Below, in pieces: positions 26,981-35,890 of a stretch of 64,000 nt of DNA. The notes beneath the pieces were generated by a model. That model saw nothing but the letters and a program-made list of their open reading frames with translations. It searched no databases and was not told where the DNA came from. Numbering within the stretch: the stretch's first letter is position 1; every line of letters starts with the position of its first letter. A program made the position numbers and the translations under genes. The stretch spans positions 6,277,001 through 6,341,000 of the forward strand of contig NZ_CP133671.1 of the NCBI RefSeq assembly GCF_031326345.1, in the 5' to 3' direction. The DNA is from Aureispira sp. CCB-E. Its GTDB lineage: Bacteria > Bacteroidota > Bacteroidia > Chitinophagales > Saprospiraceae.

Positions 26981-28270
26981 ATGAATTATCAAGAAACAAT
27001 ACAATGGCTTTTCAGCCAACTACCTATGTTCCAACGGGTAGGCAATCAAGCATTCAAAAAGGATTTAAAAAACATCACTGCTTTATGTGAGTACTTGGGA
27101 CAACCACAAAATCAATTTAAAAGTATCCATATCGCTGGAACCAATGGAAAAGGTTCGACAGCACATATTTTAGCAGCTATTCTACAAACCGCAGGTTACA
27201 AAGTAGGATTGTACACCTCTCCTCATTATAGAGATTTTCGGGAGCGGATCAAAATTAATGGTTCGTATATCTCGGAGCAATCTGTTGTTGATTTTGTTGC
27301 CAATAATCAAGCAATATTTGAGCAAATTCAACCCTCCTTTTTCGAAATGACTGTGGCAATGGCTTTTGACTACTTTCATCAAGAACGAGTAGACATTGCC
27401 ATTATTGAAACAGGCTTGGGAGGGCGACTTGACTCAACAAATATTCTTACTCCTCTGCTCTCGATTATCACCAATATAGGAATGGATCACGAAGCCATGC
27501 TAGGCAATACACTGGCGTTAATTGCTGGAGAAAAGGCTGGAATCATCAAGCCTAATGTTCCTGTTTTGATAGGAGAAACACATATTGAAACGGCTCCTGT
27601 CTTTGTCGAAAAAGCAGTACAAGAAAATGCAGCAATTATTTTTGTCGATGAAGTGGTAGAAGCTCAATTGATCGAAAAAGATTATCAAAAAGCAATCTAT
27701 ACCGTTACAAGCGAGCCTTATAACCTCAACTTTCACGAACTTATTTTTGATTTAACAGGTGCTTATCAGATTCACAATCTAAAAACAGCTTTATTAGCAA
27801 CCTTCTTTTTATTAAAAGAAAATTTCAATATTACTCCTGCTCATATTCGAGCCGCTTGTGCAGATGTACAAAACATCAGTCATTTGTTGGGTCGATGGCA
27901 AGTTTTGTCTGAATTTCCATTGACAATATGCGACTCTGGACACAATGGGCACGGCTTGCAGTACACACTTCAAGCTTTGAAAGAATTAAACAAAGAGCAA
28001 ATTCATTTTGTATTTGGAACTGTTAATGATAAAGATTTAAGTAAGGTATTTCCGCTCTTACCCAAAGACGCTATTTATTACTTTTGTAAGGCGGATATAC
28101 CAAGAGGATTGGATGCGCACACTCTTCAACAATTTGCAGAAGCTTATGGTTTGAATGGAGAGGCTTATGTTTCTGTTCAAGAAGCCTTTGAGGTAGCACA
28201 GGCACAGGCTAGCGACGATGATTGTGTGTTTGTTGGAGGTAGTATTTTTGTTGTTGGCGAAGTGGTTTAA
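26981..28270 (+). CDS. folC: Folylpolyglutamate synthase / dihydrofolate synthase FolC
   Basis: 429-residue Mur ligase-type enzyme. P-loop GTNGKGST (residues 53-60), the family's YTSPHYRDFRERIKING, and ETGLGGRLDSTNI with TNIGMDHEAMLG. The C-terminal domain holds ICDSGHNGHGL. It adds glutamate to dihydropteroate and folates in the cytoplasm. It stands alone, with 150 bp upstream and more than 400 bp without genes downstream. Confidence 0.94.
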   Translation: MNYQETIQWLFSQLPMFQRVGNQAFKKDLKNITALCEYLGQPQNQFKSIHIAGTNGKGSTAHILAAILQTAGYKVGLYTSPHYRDFRERIKINGSYISEQSVVDFVANNQAIFEQIQPSFFEMTVAMAFDYFHQERVDIAIIETGLGGRLDSTNILTPLLSIITNIGMDHEAMLGNTLALIAGEKAGIIKPNVPVLIGETHIETAPVFVEKAVQENAAIIFVDEVVEAQLIEKDYQKAIYTVTSEPYNLNFHELIFDLTGAYQIHNLKTALLATFFLLKENFNITPAHIRAACADVQNISHLLGRWQVLSEFPLTICDSGHNGHGLQYTLQALKELNKEQIHFVFGTVNDKDLSKVFPLLPKDAIYYFCKADIPRGLDAHTLQQFAEAYGLNGEAYVSVQEAFEVAQAQASDDDCVFVGGSIFVVGEVV

Positions 28271-28696
28271 TCTAGTATTATTATAATACAAAATAACACA
28301 GCATACACTTAAACCTTAATAATCAACCAACTCTACATTGGCCATCACAAAGAAATGTTTATACAACAAATCAATGTATAAAATTTACAATGATTTCTTT
28401 GTTGCAAAGTTATCCAATTACTCCTCTTCCTCAAGACTATGTTTAGCAAGTACTTAGTTTGCTAAACATAGTCTATTAATTAAATATTCTCATCTAACCT
28501 ACTTCTGTCCTACCATTTGCCCTGCAACAATAAAAACCTCATAACATAGGAAAAATAAAGTATAAAGAACGGCTCTTTTTTGTTATTCGACGTTAAATTC
28601 AGTACAAAACCCCAACTTATTCATTAGTATTCTTATTTTAGTTAGTCTGACTACTCGTCTTGAGTTCCCATTTTTTAACTACTTGAAATAAGATTC
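28271..28696. other. Intergenic region with two structured inverted repeats
   Basis: 426 bp without a recognisable gene. It has a loose inverted repeat near 28348-28422 (CAAAGAAAT against ATTTCTTTG, with TTTATAC/GTATAAA nested inside) and a perfect hairpin at 28435-28473. No promoter for the downstream gene could be assigned. Confidence 0.5.
28435..28473. repeat. Perfect 15-bp inverted repeat (hairpin)
   Basis: GACTATGTTTAGCAA (28435-28449) and its exact complement (28459-28473) around a nine-base loop. No T-run follows on either strand, and folC ends 165 bp upstream, so it is not an ordinary terminator. Confidence 0.75.
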
Positions 28697-31186
28697 ATGA
28701 AACACCTATTGTCCTTTGTCCTTTATTGCCTAGTTGTGACAACAACTTTTGCAGCACACATTCGTGGAAAATTGACGGATGCAAAAGGAGACGTCCTTCC
28801 ATTTGCCAGCATCTATGTTAGAGGAACTTCCACAGGAACAACTAGCAATATTGATGGTTTATACGACTTGGTGTTGGAAGAAGGAACTTATGAAATTGTT
28901 TTTCAATATGTTGGTTATGAGTCTAAAACAGAAACGGTTGTTATCGAAAAAGCAGATATTACATTAGATATTGTCTTAAACCCAATTGCCAATAATATTC
29001 AGGAAGTTGTTGTAACGGCTGGTGAAGATCCTGCTTATCGAATCATCCGAAAAGCAATAAAAAAACGTAAATTTTATCTCAATCAAGTAAAACAATATAG
29101 CTGTGAGACCTATGTAAAAGGCACTCAACACATTCGAAATTTGCCAAAAACATTTATGGGGCAATCCTTGGATATGCTTCGGGAAGGTTTGGATTCTACG
29201 GGTACGGGAATTATCTATCTCTCTGAATCCGTTTCCAAATTGCATTACAAAGATGGTGCATTCAAGGAAATCATGTCCTCTTCCAAGGTAAGCGGCAATG
29301 ACAATGGGTTTAGTTTCAATTCTGGGGCAGCAATGGCGAGCATGTCTTTTTATGAAAATTCCTTTGAATTGGGCGATACTGAAATTCTATCTCCCATTGC
29401 AAATGGTGCTTTGGGGGCTTACAAATATCGCTTAGAGACTTCTTTTTATGATAATGAAGGGCATTTGGTTTATAAAATTGAGGTGATTCCTAAAAATAAA
29501 TTGGGAGCGGTATTTAGTGGTTATATTTATATCGTAGATGAAGATTGGGCTATTCACAGTACCGATTTATTCACGACAGGCAAAGCCGTCAACATCTCCG
29601 TTTTAGATACCGTTTATTTCAAACAAACCCATATTAAACTAAATAATGAAACGTGGCGTCTTTTTTCACAAGACATTAAATTCACCCTTCGTTTTTTAAT
29701 TATTGCGACTAGAGGGAATTTTGTAGGCGTTTTTAGGAATTATGACTTAACCCCTTCTTTTGATCCCAAATTCTTTAATGCCGAAATTTTTAAAGTAGAA
29801 GATTTAGCCAATAAAAAAATCAATGCCTTTTGGGATTCCATTCGTCCAGTTCCTTTGTCGGTAGAAGAAGCTACGGATTATCACGTCAAGGATAGTGTCG
29901 AAAAAGTAACCCAAACGAAGGCTTATAAAGATTCTATTGATCGAATTGCCAATCGCCCTAAACTGTTAGACTTGTTGGGGGGCTACACCTTTCAAAATTC
30001 TTATCGAAACTACAAACTAACGTTTCTTTCTCCTATCAATACCTTGCATTTTAATACGGTTCAAGGACAAATCATAGGTTTGGGCGTCGAATTTAGAAAA
30101 GAAATCAATGAAGAAAAGCGGCAGTGGTTTCGATTACATGCCGAAGGGGAATATTCTTTTGATGACAATCAATTTAGGGGCATGGGCTTTTTTCAAATCC
30201 GTTTTAATGCCATTGATAATGCTTTTCTCCATGTAGAGGGTGGTCGTATGAAAAGACAATTTAACCCTAGCAAACCTATTCCTGATATTGTCAATACCTA
30301 TTATACCTTACTACTAAAACTCAATTACATGAAACTCTATGACGAGTATTATGGTCGAGTTTTTTATTCTCAACAGGTTGTCAATGGGCTATTGCTTAGA
30401 GGAGGCATCAAATACGCTCACCGAATAGCCCTGACCAATACAGCAGAAGGCAACTGGGTGCCCAAAAACACCAATCGTTTTTTTTCAAATAACCCTACTG
30501 ATCTAGGACATCCTAGAACCATAAAAGATGCTCCTAGCTTTTTAGCGCACAATCATTTAGAAATTTCCCTCGCCTTGCGCATCCGTTTTGGACAAAAATA
30601 CATCTCTTACCCCAACCGTCGATTCTACACCGAATCAAAATTTCCAGATATTTGGATTCGATACAAAAGAGGCATCCCAATATTAGGCGGTGGCACCAAC
30701 TATGATTACTTAGAATTAAAAGTAGAAAAAGACAACATCAAAATTGGTACCGTAGGTTTATTGAGTTTCAAAGCAACAGGTGGATGGTTTCCTTATAAGC
30801 CCAAACTTTACTTCATGGATTTTCAGCATTTTAATGGAAACCAAACCATTATTGCTAAAACTAGTGAATATTTAAGTACCTTTCAGTTATTACCCTATTA
30901 CGAATACAGCACTAGTTCAGCCTTTGGTATGCTACACGTACAACACGATTTTAATGGCTTTATTTGGAATAAAATACCAGGTCTCAAAGCACTTGGTTTT
31001 GAATTTGTAACAGGTTATCACCTGCTATACACACCAGAAAAAGGAGAATACATGGAGTTTAACCTTGGTTTGGATAGAATTGGATGGAATTTGTTTCGTT
31101 TTCTGCGTGTCGACTTTGTTATGGGGTATAAAGTAGGCGAACCACTGCGCTATGGAGGTGTCATTGGTTTAACGCTTTCCTTGTAA
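28697..31186 (+). CDS. DUF5686 / carboxypeptidase-like domain outer-membrane protein
   Basis: 829 residues. Signal peptide, then a carboxypeptidase-like regulatory (CarboxypepD_reg) domain with IRGKLTDAKGDVLPFASIYV and the TSNIDGLYDLVLEEGTYEIVFQYVGY stretch (residues ~22-95), then a long DUF5686 region starting AGEDPAYRIIRKAIKKRKFY and ending as a probable beta-barrel with aromatic-rich strands, last residues VIGLTLSL. Proteins of this architecture are TonB-plug-less outer-membrane proteins common in Bacteroidota; function unknown. Single gene. Confidence 0.88.
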   Translation: MKHLLSFVLYCLVVTTTFAAHIRGKLTDAKGDVLPFASIYVRGTSTGTTSNIDGLYDLVLEEGTYEIVFQYVGYESKTETVVIEKADITLDIVLNPIANNIQEVVVTAGEDPAYRIIRKAIKKRKFYLNQVKQYSCETYVKGTQHIRNLPKTFMGQSLDMLREGLDSTGTGIIYLSESVSKLHYKDGAFKEIMSSSKVSGNDNGFSFNSGAAMASMSFYENSFELGDTEILSPIANGALGAYKYRLETSFYDNEGHLVYKIEVIPKNKLGAVFSGYIYIVDEDWAIHSTDLFTTGKAVNISVLDTVYFKQTHIKLNNETWRLFSQDIKFTLRFLIIATRGNFVGVFRNYDLTPSFDPKFFNAEIFKVEDLANKKINAFWDSIRPVPLSVEEATDYHVKDSVEKVTQTKAYKDSIDRIANRPKLLDLLGGYTFQNSYRNYKLTFLSPINTLHFNTVQGQIIGLGVEFRKEINEEKRQWFRLHAEGEYSFDDNQFRGMGFFQIRFNAIDNAFLHVEGGRMKRQFNPSKPIPDIVNTYYTLLLKLNYMKLYDEYYGRVFYSQQVVNGLLLRGGIKYAHRIALTNTAEGNWVPKNTNRFFSNNPTDLGHPRTIKDAPSFLAHNHLEISLALRIRFGQKYISYPNRRFYTESKFPDIWIRYKRGIPILGGGTNYDYLELKVEKDNIKIGTVGLLSFKATGGWFPYKPKLYFMDFQHFNGNQTIIAKTSEYLSTFQLLPYYEYSTSSAFGMLHVQHDFNGFIWNKIPGLKALGFEFVTGYHLLYTPEKGEYMEFNLGLDRIGWNLFRFLRVDFVMGYKVGEPLRYGGVIGLTLSL

Positions 31187-31295
31187 TCAATAATACTTTA
31201 AGGACTTTTCTACAAAAAAATTCTCAAAGTAGTGAACCCATATATCACCTAATCATTCTAAAGTTATTAGCTAACCTAAGTGAATCTAAAGAAAT

Positions 31296-32837
31296 ATGCA
31301 CCAACCATTAGATGAAAAAGAAAAAAAATCTTCTTTCAGCTTTCCCACTGCCCATACGGTTTTATTGATTATTGCGGCCTTAGTCGCCTTGTCTACTTGG
31401 CTAATTCCTGCTGGAAAATACGATAAACTAGAATACAAAGCTGCTACCGAAAACACAGCAGCTCTATTCATTCATCACGCACAAGATGGCGATCGAGAAC
31501 TTCCAGGCACTCAAGCCACCTTAGATGCTTTAGGTATGAAAATAGATATTCAAAAGTTTGAGAATGGGGATATTTGGAAGGCAGTAGGGATACCGGGAAC
31601 GTACCATCAAGTAGAAGCGAATCCACAAGGAATCGTAGACTTCATTCAGTCTCCTCTAAAAGGAATCAAGGACGCTATTGAAGTTATTTTGTTTGTCTTA
31701 ATTATTGGTGGTTTTATAGGTATTGTTAACCATACAGGTGCTTTTGATGCGGGAGTTGCTCGATTAGCAAATCGCTTAAAAGGACGAGAAACTTGGTTGA
31801 TTATCATTATTTCTTCTTTGATCGCCGTAGGAGGAACGACTTTTGGTTTGGCAGAAGAAACCATTGCTTTTTATCCTATATTAGTTCCCGTTTTTTTAGC
31901 CGCTCGATACGATGCTATGGTTGCTTTGGCGACCATTTATATAGGTTCCTCCATGGGAACAATGGCCTCTACGGTTAACCCATTTAGTGCCATCATTGCT
32001 TCTAATTCGGCAGGTATTAGTTGGACGAGTGGACTTTATGGGCGTTTGTTAATGTTGATTTTAGGAATGGGCATTTGCCTTTGGTATATTATCCGTTATG
32101 CCGAAAAAGTGCGAAAAGAGCCAAATTCTTCCTTAATTTATGATCAAAAGGAATCTATTGAGGCGCAATTTATGAATACCAATCTGGATAAAGAACACCA
32201 ATTCACCTTATCCATACAATTGGTACTCCTTTTATTTTTGCTCTCCTTTGTTGTCATGATTATTGGTGTCTCTCAGTTAGGTTGGTGGTTTATGGAAATG
32301 ACAACGGTCTTTTTTGTGGGCGCTATTCTAATTGGTGTAGTCGCCGGAATAAAGGAAAAAGAATTTGTGCAAGAATTTGTCAAAGGTGCCAATGACTTGT
32401 TAAATGTGGCGCTAATTATAGGAATAGCAAGAGGTGTTACCTTCTTAATGGACGAAGGATTGATTAGTGATACCTTACTTTACTACGCTTCTGGTGCAGT
32501 AGAAGGCATACCTAAAGCTTTATTTGCCAATGTTATGTTGTTCATTTACGCTGGTTTATCCTTCTTTATTCCTTCTTCTTCAGGAATGGCTGTATTGTCA
32601 ATGCCTGTTATGGCACCATTAGCAGATGTTGTCGGTGCACCTCGTGAAATTGTCGTGGACGCTTATCAATACGGAATGGGCTTGATGGCATTTATCACCC
32701 CTACAGGCTTAATTTTAGCTTCTTTAACAATGGTAAACGTCACCTATGACAAATGGATAAAATTTGTAACGCCACTTCTGGTTATTTTAACCCTCTTTTC
32801 AATGATCTACTTAACAATATCTGTTTATCTTTTTTAA
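31296..32837 (+). CDS. YfcC family membrane carrier
   Basis: 513 residues with about 12 membrane helices. The start HTVLLIIAALVALSTWLIPAGKYD, the inserted soluble loop, and the paired motifs GGTTFGLAEETIAFYPILVP and SSMGTMASTVNPFSAIIAS identify the YfcC/DcuC-like C4-dicarboxylate and amino-acid carriers; IPSSSGMAVLSMPVMAPLAD near the end completes the pattern. The substrate cannot be inferred: relatives include arginine/ornithine exchangers and dicarboxylate carriers. It is followed within 12 bp by a small zinc-ribbon gene, likely the same transcript. Confidence 0.88.
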   Translation: MHQPLDEKEKKSSFSFPTAHTVLLIIAALVALSTWLIPAGKYDKLEYKAATENTAALFIHHAQDGDRELPGTQATLDALGMKIDIQKFENGDIWKAVGIPGTYHQVEANPQGIVDFIQSPLKGIKDAIEVILFVLIIGGFIGIVNHTGAFDAGVARLANRLKGRETWLIIIISSLIAVGGTTFGLAEETIAFYPILVPVFLAARYDAMVALATIYIGSSMGTMASTVNPFSAIIASNSAGISWTSGLYGRLLMLILGMGICLWYIIRYAEKVRKEPNSSLIYDQKESIEAQFMNTNLDKEHQFTLSIQLVLLLFLLSFVVMIIGVSQLGWWFMEMTTVFFVGAILIGVVAGIKEKEFVQEFVKGANDLLNVALIIGIARGVTFLMDEGLISDTLLYYASGAVEGIPKALFANVMLFIYAGLSFFIPSSSGMAVLSMPVMAPLADVVGAPREIVVDAYQYGMGLMAFITPTGLILASLTMVNVTYDKWIKFVTPLLVILTLFSMIYLTISVYLF

Positions 32838-32849
32838 TTATTTACTAAA

Positions 32850-33128
32850 ATGTCTTCTATACTAGATGAGCCTACTGCCTCTAATCCATACCATTATAAA
32901 CCTTGTTATAATTGCCAAAAGACAGACTATACCAAAGTAAAATCAACTTGGTGGGGCGGTCTTTTAGGACCTCAATTGTTAAATCATGTAAAATGCAACT
33001 CTTGTGGCAAGACTTATAATGGCAAAACCGGTCAATCTAACCACAAAAACATTTGGCTCTATTCTGGAGCTATTTTAACAGTTACTATTATCCTCATTTT
33101 CGGACTTTCATTTTTAGGATTATTATGA
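32850..33128 (+). CDS. Small zinc-ribbon membrane protein
   Basis: 92 residues. Two cysteine pairs (CYNC at ~19-22, CNSCG at ~51-55) flank KSTWWGGLLGPQLLNHVK, forming a zinc-ribbon-like N-terminal part; a single C-terminal membrane helix (LYSGAILTVTIILIFGLSFLGLL) anchors it. The role is unknown. Its stop overlaps the start of the HAD gene as ATGA (33125-33128), so the two are probably translationally coupled. Confidence 0.8.
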   Translation: MSSILDEPTASNPYHYKPCYNCQKTDYTKVKSTWWGGLLGPQLLNHVKCNSCGKTYNGKTGQSNHKNIWLYSGAILTVTIILIFGLSFLGLL

Positions 33129-33829
33129 AAAAAACAAAGCTCGCCATCTTTGACATTGATGGCACACTAACCCAAACCAACGAAATTGATCACGTTTGTT
33201 ATATAGATACCGTTCAAAAATTCATTACCAAGCAATTTGACACATTTGACGGAAGCATGTTCAAACATTTTACAGATAGTTCTATACTCATTGAGCTTTA
33301 TGAGCATTTTCACCAACGTGTCCCAAGCCAATCAGAGGAAGTAGATTTTAAAAAATATTACTTTGAAGCCTTAAATAATTCGTTGCATACCAATCCTCAT
33401 TACTTTCAAGCTATAGAAGGAGCCCCCGAAATTCTACATGCTTTTTCAGACGAATGGGCAGTCGCTCTAGCAACAGGTTGCTGGGTTGAATCTGCAGAAA
33501 TAAAACTCAAGGGCGGAGGTGTTGATATTAGCAATTATCCCCTAGCAACAGCTAGCGATGCAATTACTCGACAAGAGGTGATGTTAACGGCTGTTGAGCG
33601 TGCCAAAACCTTGCATCAAGTGGAGGATTTTGAACACATTGTTTACATTGGTGATGGCTTGTGGGATAAACATAGTTGTGCTTCCTTGAAGATGCCTTTT
33701 GTAGGAATTGATGCAGAAAATCACGCCTTGCAAACTGGCGTATTAGGCGATTTTCATTTATTGGCGAACTATACGGATGCTGAACGTGTTTTTGAATTAT
33801 TAGAACAAGCTACGCCTCCTAATTTATAA
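33125..33829 (+). CDS. HAD family hydrolase
   Basis: 234 residues from the ATG at 33125. Haloacid dehalogenase fold: motif I DIDGTLTQ (nucleophile Asp), motif II near LATGCWVESAEIKLKGGG, and motif IV IGDGLWDKHSC. The cap lies between motifs I and II, as in phosphoglycolate phosphatase-like phosphatases. It acts in the cytoplasm on a small phosphorylated metabolite; the substrate is unknown. The ATG overlaps the preceding stop by four bases, and the next gene starts 13 bp after its stop. Confidence 0.88.
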   Translation: MKKTKLAIFDIDGTLTQTNEIDHVCYIDTVQKFITKQFDTFDGSMFKHFTDSSILIELYEHFHQRVPSQSEEVDFKKYYFEALNNSLHTNPHYFQAIEGAPEILHAFSDEWAVALATGCWVESAEIKLKGGGVDISNYPLATASDAITRQEVMLTAVERAKTLHQVEDFEHIVYIGDGLWDKHSCASLKMPFVGIDAENHALQTGVLGDFHLLANYTDAERVFELLEQATPPNL

Positions 33830-33842
33830 TTTGTATTTTATC

Positions 33843-34340
33843 ATGCACCACAACACTATTTTCCCGCCGCATTATCCTAAAATAGACACACAAGTGCCTG
33901 TTATTTTTTTAGCAGGTCCAATTCAAGGGGCGCCTGCTTGGCATTCAGAAGCTATTGATTATTTGCAAAGACAAGCCTCTAATACATTCGTTGCTTCTCC
34001 CAAAAAAGCTTATCTTGATAAAGACTTTGTTTATGAGCAACAAGTTGATTGGGAAAGTTACTTTTTGAAAAGAGCGGCAACCTGTGGCTGTATTTTATTT
34101 TGGTTAGCAAAAGAAAAAGAACATTTCTCAGAACGTGCCTATGCTCAAACGTCTCGATTTGAACTTGGAGAATGGGCAGCAAAACAAGCTGCACTCAATT
34201 GTAATCTAGTGGTTGGTATTGAGGAGGGCTTTAGTGGTGCTCGATACATTCGCAGGCGTTTGCAACAACAAAATCCAGCTGTTTTGATTGCGAGTGATTT
34301 AAAAGAGACTTGTAATCATGCTTTAAAACTACTTCGGTAG
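33843..34340 (+). CDS. Nucleoside 2-deoxyribosyltransferase-like protein
   Basis: 165 residues from ATG 33843. IFLAGPIQGAPAWHSEAIDYL is the N-terminal motif of the nucleoside 2-deoxyribosyltransferase-like (Nuc_deoxyrib_tr2) family; ILFWLAKE and QTSRFELGEWA supply the expected acidic and active-site region. It may hydrolyse or exchange N-glycosidic bonds of deoxynucleosides or their phosphates. It forms an operon-like run with the HAD phosphatase, which would fit nucleotide salvage or clean-up (inference). Confidence 0.85.
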   Translation: MHHNTIFPPHYPKIDTQVPVIFLAGPIQGAPAWHSEAIDYLQRQASNTFVASPKKAYLDKDFVYEQQVDWESYFLKRAATCGCILFWLAKEKEHFSERAYAQTSRFELGEWAAKQAALNCNLVVGIEEGFSGARYIRRRLQQQNPAVLIASDLKETCNHALKLLR

Positions 34341-34410
34341 TCGTATCTATTAATCATCAAGCGCATGCAATTCCTCTATAAAATAATGATAAATCTAATT
34401 GATGTGAACT

Positions 34411-34992
34411 ATGAAAAATGATATTCTAGATGACTTTTCTCCTTTGAGCAATTCAGCAAAACAACATCTAAAAAAACATGTGAATAAAGGAGAACGCATT
34501 ATTTGGGCCAATCGACCTAAACAGGGCATTATTTTTCGTGCCTCTGATGGTTGTTTAATTCCGTTCAGTTTGGCTTGGGGAGGTTTTGCTATTTTTTGGG
34601 AATCTATGGTCATTATTATGGACGCTCCTATTTTTATGGCTTTGTTTGGAATTCCTTTTGTCCTAATTGGGCTTTACTTGATTATTGGTCGCTTCTTTCA
34701 CGACATGTATATTCGCAAGAAAATCATTTATGGTCTAACAGAAAAAAGAATTGTTATCAAACGGGGTGACAACCTACGCTTTGTTGATTTGTCCGCCTTG
34801 ACAGACATTCAAGTATTAGAAAAAAAAGATGGCTCTGGCTCTATTTTGTTTAATAGCAAATTTGACCAAAAGAGTAATCGAAATAGTTCCTCTAATCTTA
34901 ATTTTGCCCCACTTAGTATGGGGCTTGGCTTTGACGCTATTCCTAATGTAAAATATGTTTACCATCAAATCGAGGAACTTCGAAAGCTCTAA
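34411..34992 (+). CDS. Membrane protein with bacterial PH-like domain
   Basis: 193 residues. Soluble N-terminus with GERIIWANRPKQGIIF, two membrane helices (IPFSLAWGGFAIFWESMVII; IFMALFGIPFVLIGLYLIIG), then a cytoplasmic beta-rich domain with KIIYGLTEKRIVIKRG and VDLSALTDIQVLEKKDGSGSI, the usual pattern of bPH/YdbS-type proteins. Function unknown; single gene. Confidence 0.78.
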   Translation: MKNDILDDFSPLSNSAKQHLKKHVNKGERIIWANRPKQGIIFRASDGCLIPFSLAWGGFAIFWESMVIIMDAPIFMALFGIPFVLIGLYLIIGRFFHDMYIRKKIIYGLTEKRIVIKRGDNLRFVDLSALTDIQVLEKKDGSGSILFNSKFDQKSNRNSSSNLNFAPLSMGLGFDAIPNVKYVYHQIEELRKL

Positions 34993-35165
34993 GTTCTTGT
35001 TTTTTATAAAAAAATATCTATTTGTTTTCAAATTAAAAGTAATACTCCTATTATTGCAAGTAATTATACTTTATTTAGAGATATTCCCTTTATAGAACTC
35101 TAATTATTCTTTCCATAAGTTGTAAATAATAATCATTCCATATTTTTTTAAACCTAAACTTAAAA

Positions 35166-35822
35166 ATGAATTTTAAAATTTTTGTAGTAATCCTAGTAAT
35201 TTTTTCTGGTCTAATCTGGGCCTGTAACAAAGAAGTAGAAAACATCGCTAAAGAAGAAGTAAAAATAGAAGTAGAGCAAAGTTCCTTTAGAAATCAAATT
35301 ACTAGAGAGGAGTTACTTGAATTAGATATTAGTGCTCTTAAAACTGAGTATCGTAACCTATCTCCAGATCAAAAACTAAGTATTTGGTCAGATAAATTTA
35401 GTATCTTATTAACTCAAGAAAACTTCAATCAACAAGAACTTGATCACATTAGTTTATTAGAAACACAACTTAGTCTTAGCTTCTTTCAACCTGACGCTGA
35501 CAGACAAGCTACTTTCGACTTTGTAACTCAATGGGTAGAAGATGCTCAAAATAACCTTAGTTGGTCTGAAAGAGAGGCTTTAGTTATCACTAGTACTCTG
35601 TTTACACCTACAGAGTTTACCGCTCGATTAAATGCTATCGATAATGGCACTGCAACGCCAGCTCCAGCTCCAACTGGGTCATGTGATTGCCAGTATAGCT
35701 TTTTAGGTTGTACTGTGCATACAGCTGGTGGTAAAAATGACTGTTCAGACGTTGGATGTGAAAGAACAACTGATGGCTGTGGTCCATTTTATGGATATAG
35801 ATGTTTAGGTACTTGTAAATAG
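35166..35822 (+). CDS. Fulvocin C-related lipoprotein with Cys-rich C-terminus
   Basis: 218 residues. Lipoprotein-type signal ending LIWAC (Cys20). A helical charged region follows (ITREELLELDISALKTEYRNL, LSPDQKLSIWSDKF), which I recognise as the pattern of 'bacteriocin fulvocin C-related' proteins. After a Pro/Ala linker (ATPAPAPTG) the last ~46 residues carry eight cysteines (CDC, GC, DC, GC, GC, RC, TC) rich in Gly/Ser, like a disulfide-stabilised peptide. It may be a precursor whose C-terminal part is released as an antimicrobial peptide; release, activity and immunity cannot be seen. It is followed, across a hairpin, by a thioredoxin-domain membrane protein. Confidence 0.72.
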   Translation: MNFKIFVVILVIFSGLIWACNKEVENIAKEEVKIEVEQSSFRNQITREELLELDISALKTEYRNLSPDQKLSIWSDKFSILLTQENFNQQELDHISLLETQLSLSFFQPDADRQATFDFVTQWVEDAQNNLSWSEREALVITSTLFTPTEFTARLNAIDNGTATPAPAPTGSCDCQYSFLGCTVHTAGGKNDCSDVGCERTTDGCGPFYGYRCLGTCK

Positions 35823-35832
35823 GTTCAAAATT

Positions 35833-35871
35833 AAAAAGCTGTAATTTGATTAAGTCAAATTACAGCTTTTT
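35833..35871 (+). terminator. Terminator hairpin between lipoprotein and thioredoxin-protein genes
   Basis: Perfect 17-bp inverted repeat (35833-35849 with 35855-35871), five-base loop, arms ending in A5 and T5. It lies 11 bp after the lipoprotein stop and 19 bp before the next ATG (35891), so downstream expression needs read-through or a promoter inside the hairpin region. Confidence 0.85.
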
Positions 35872-35890
35872 CTATTTAATTATTTTCATT

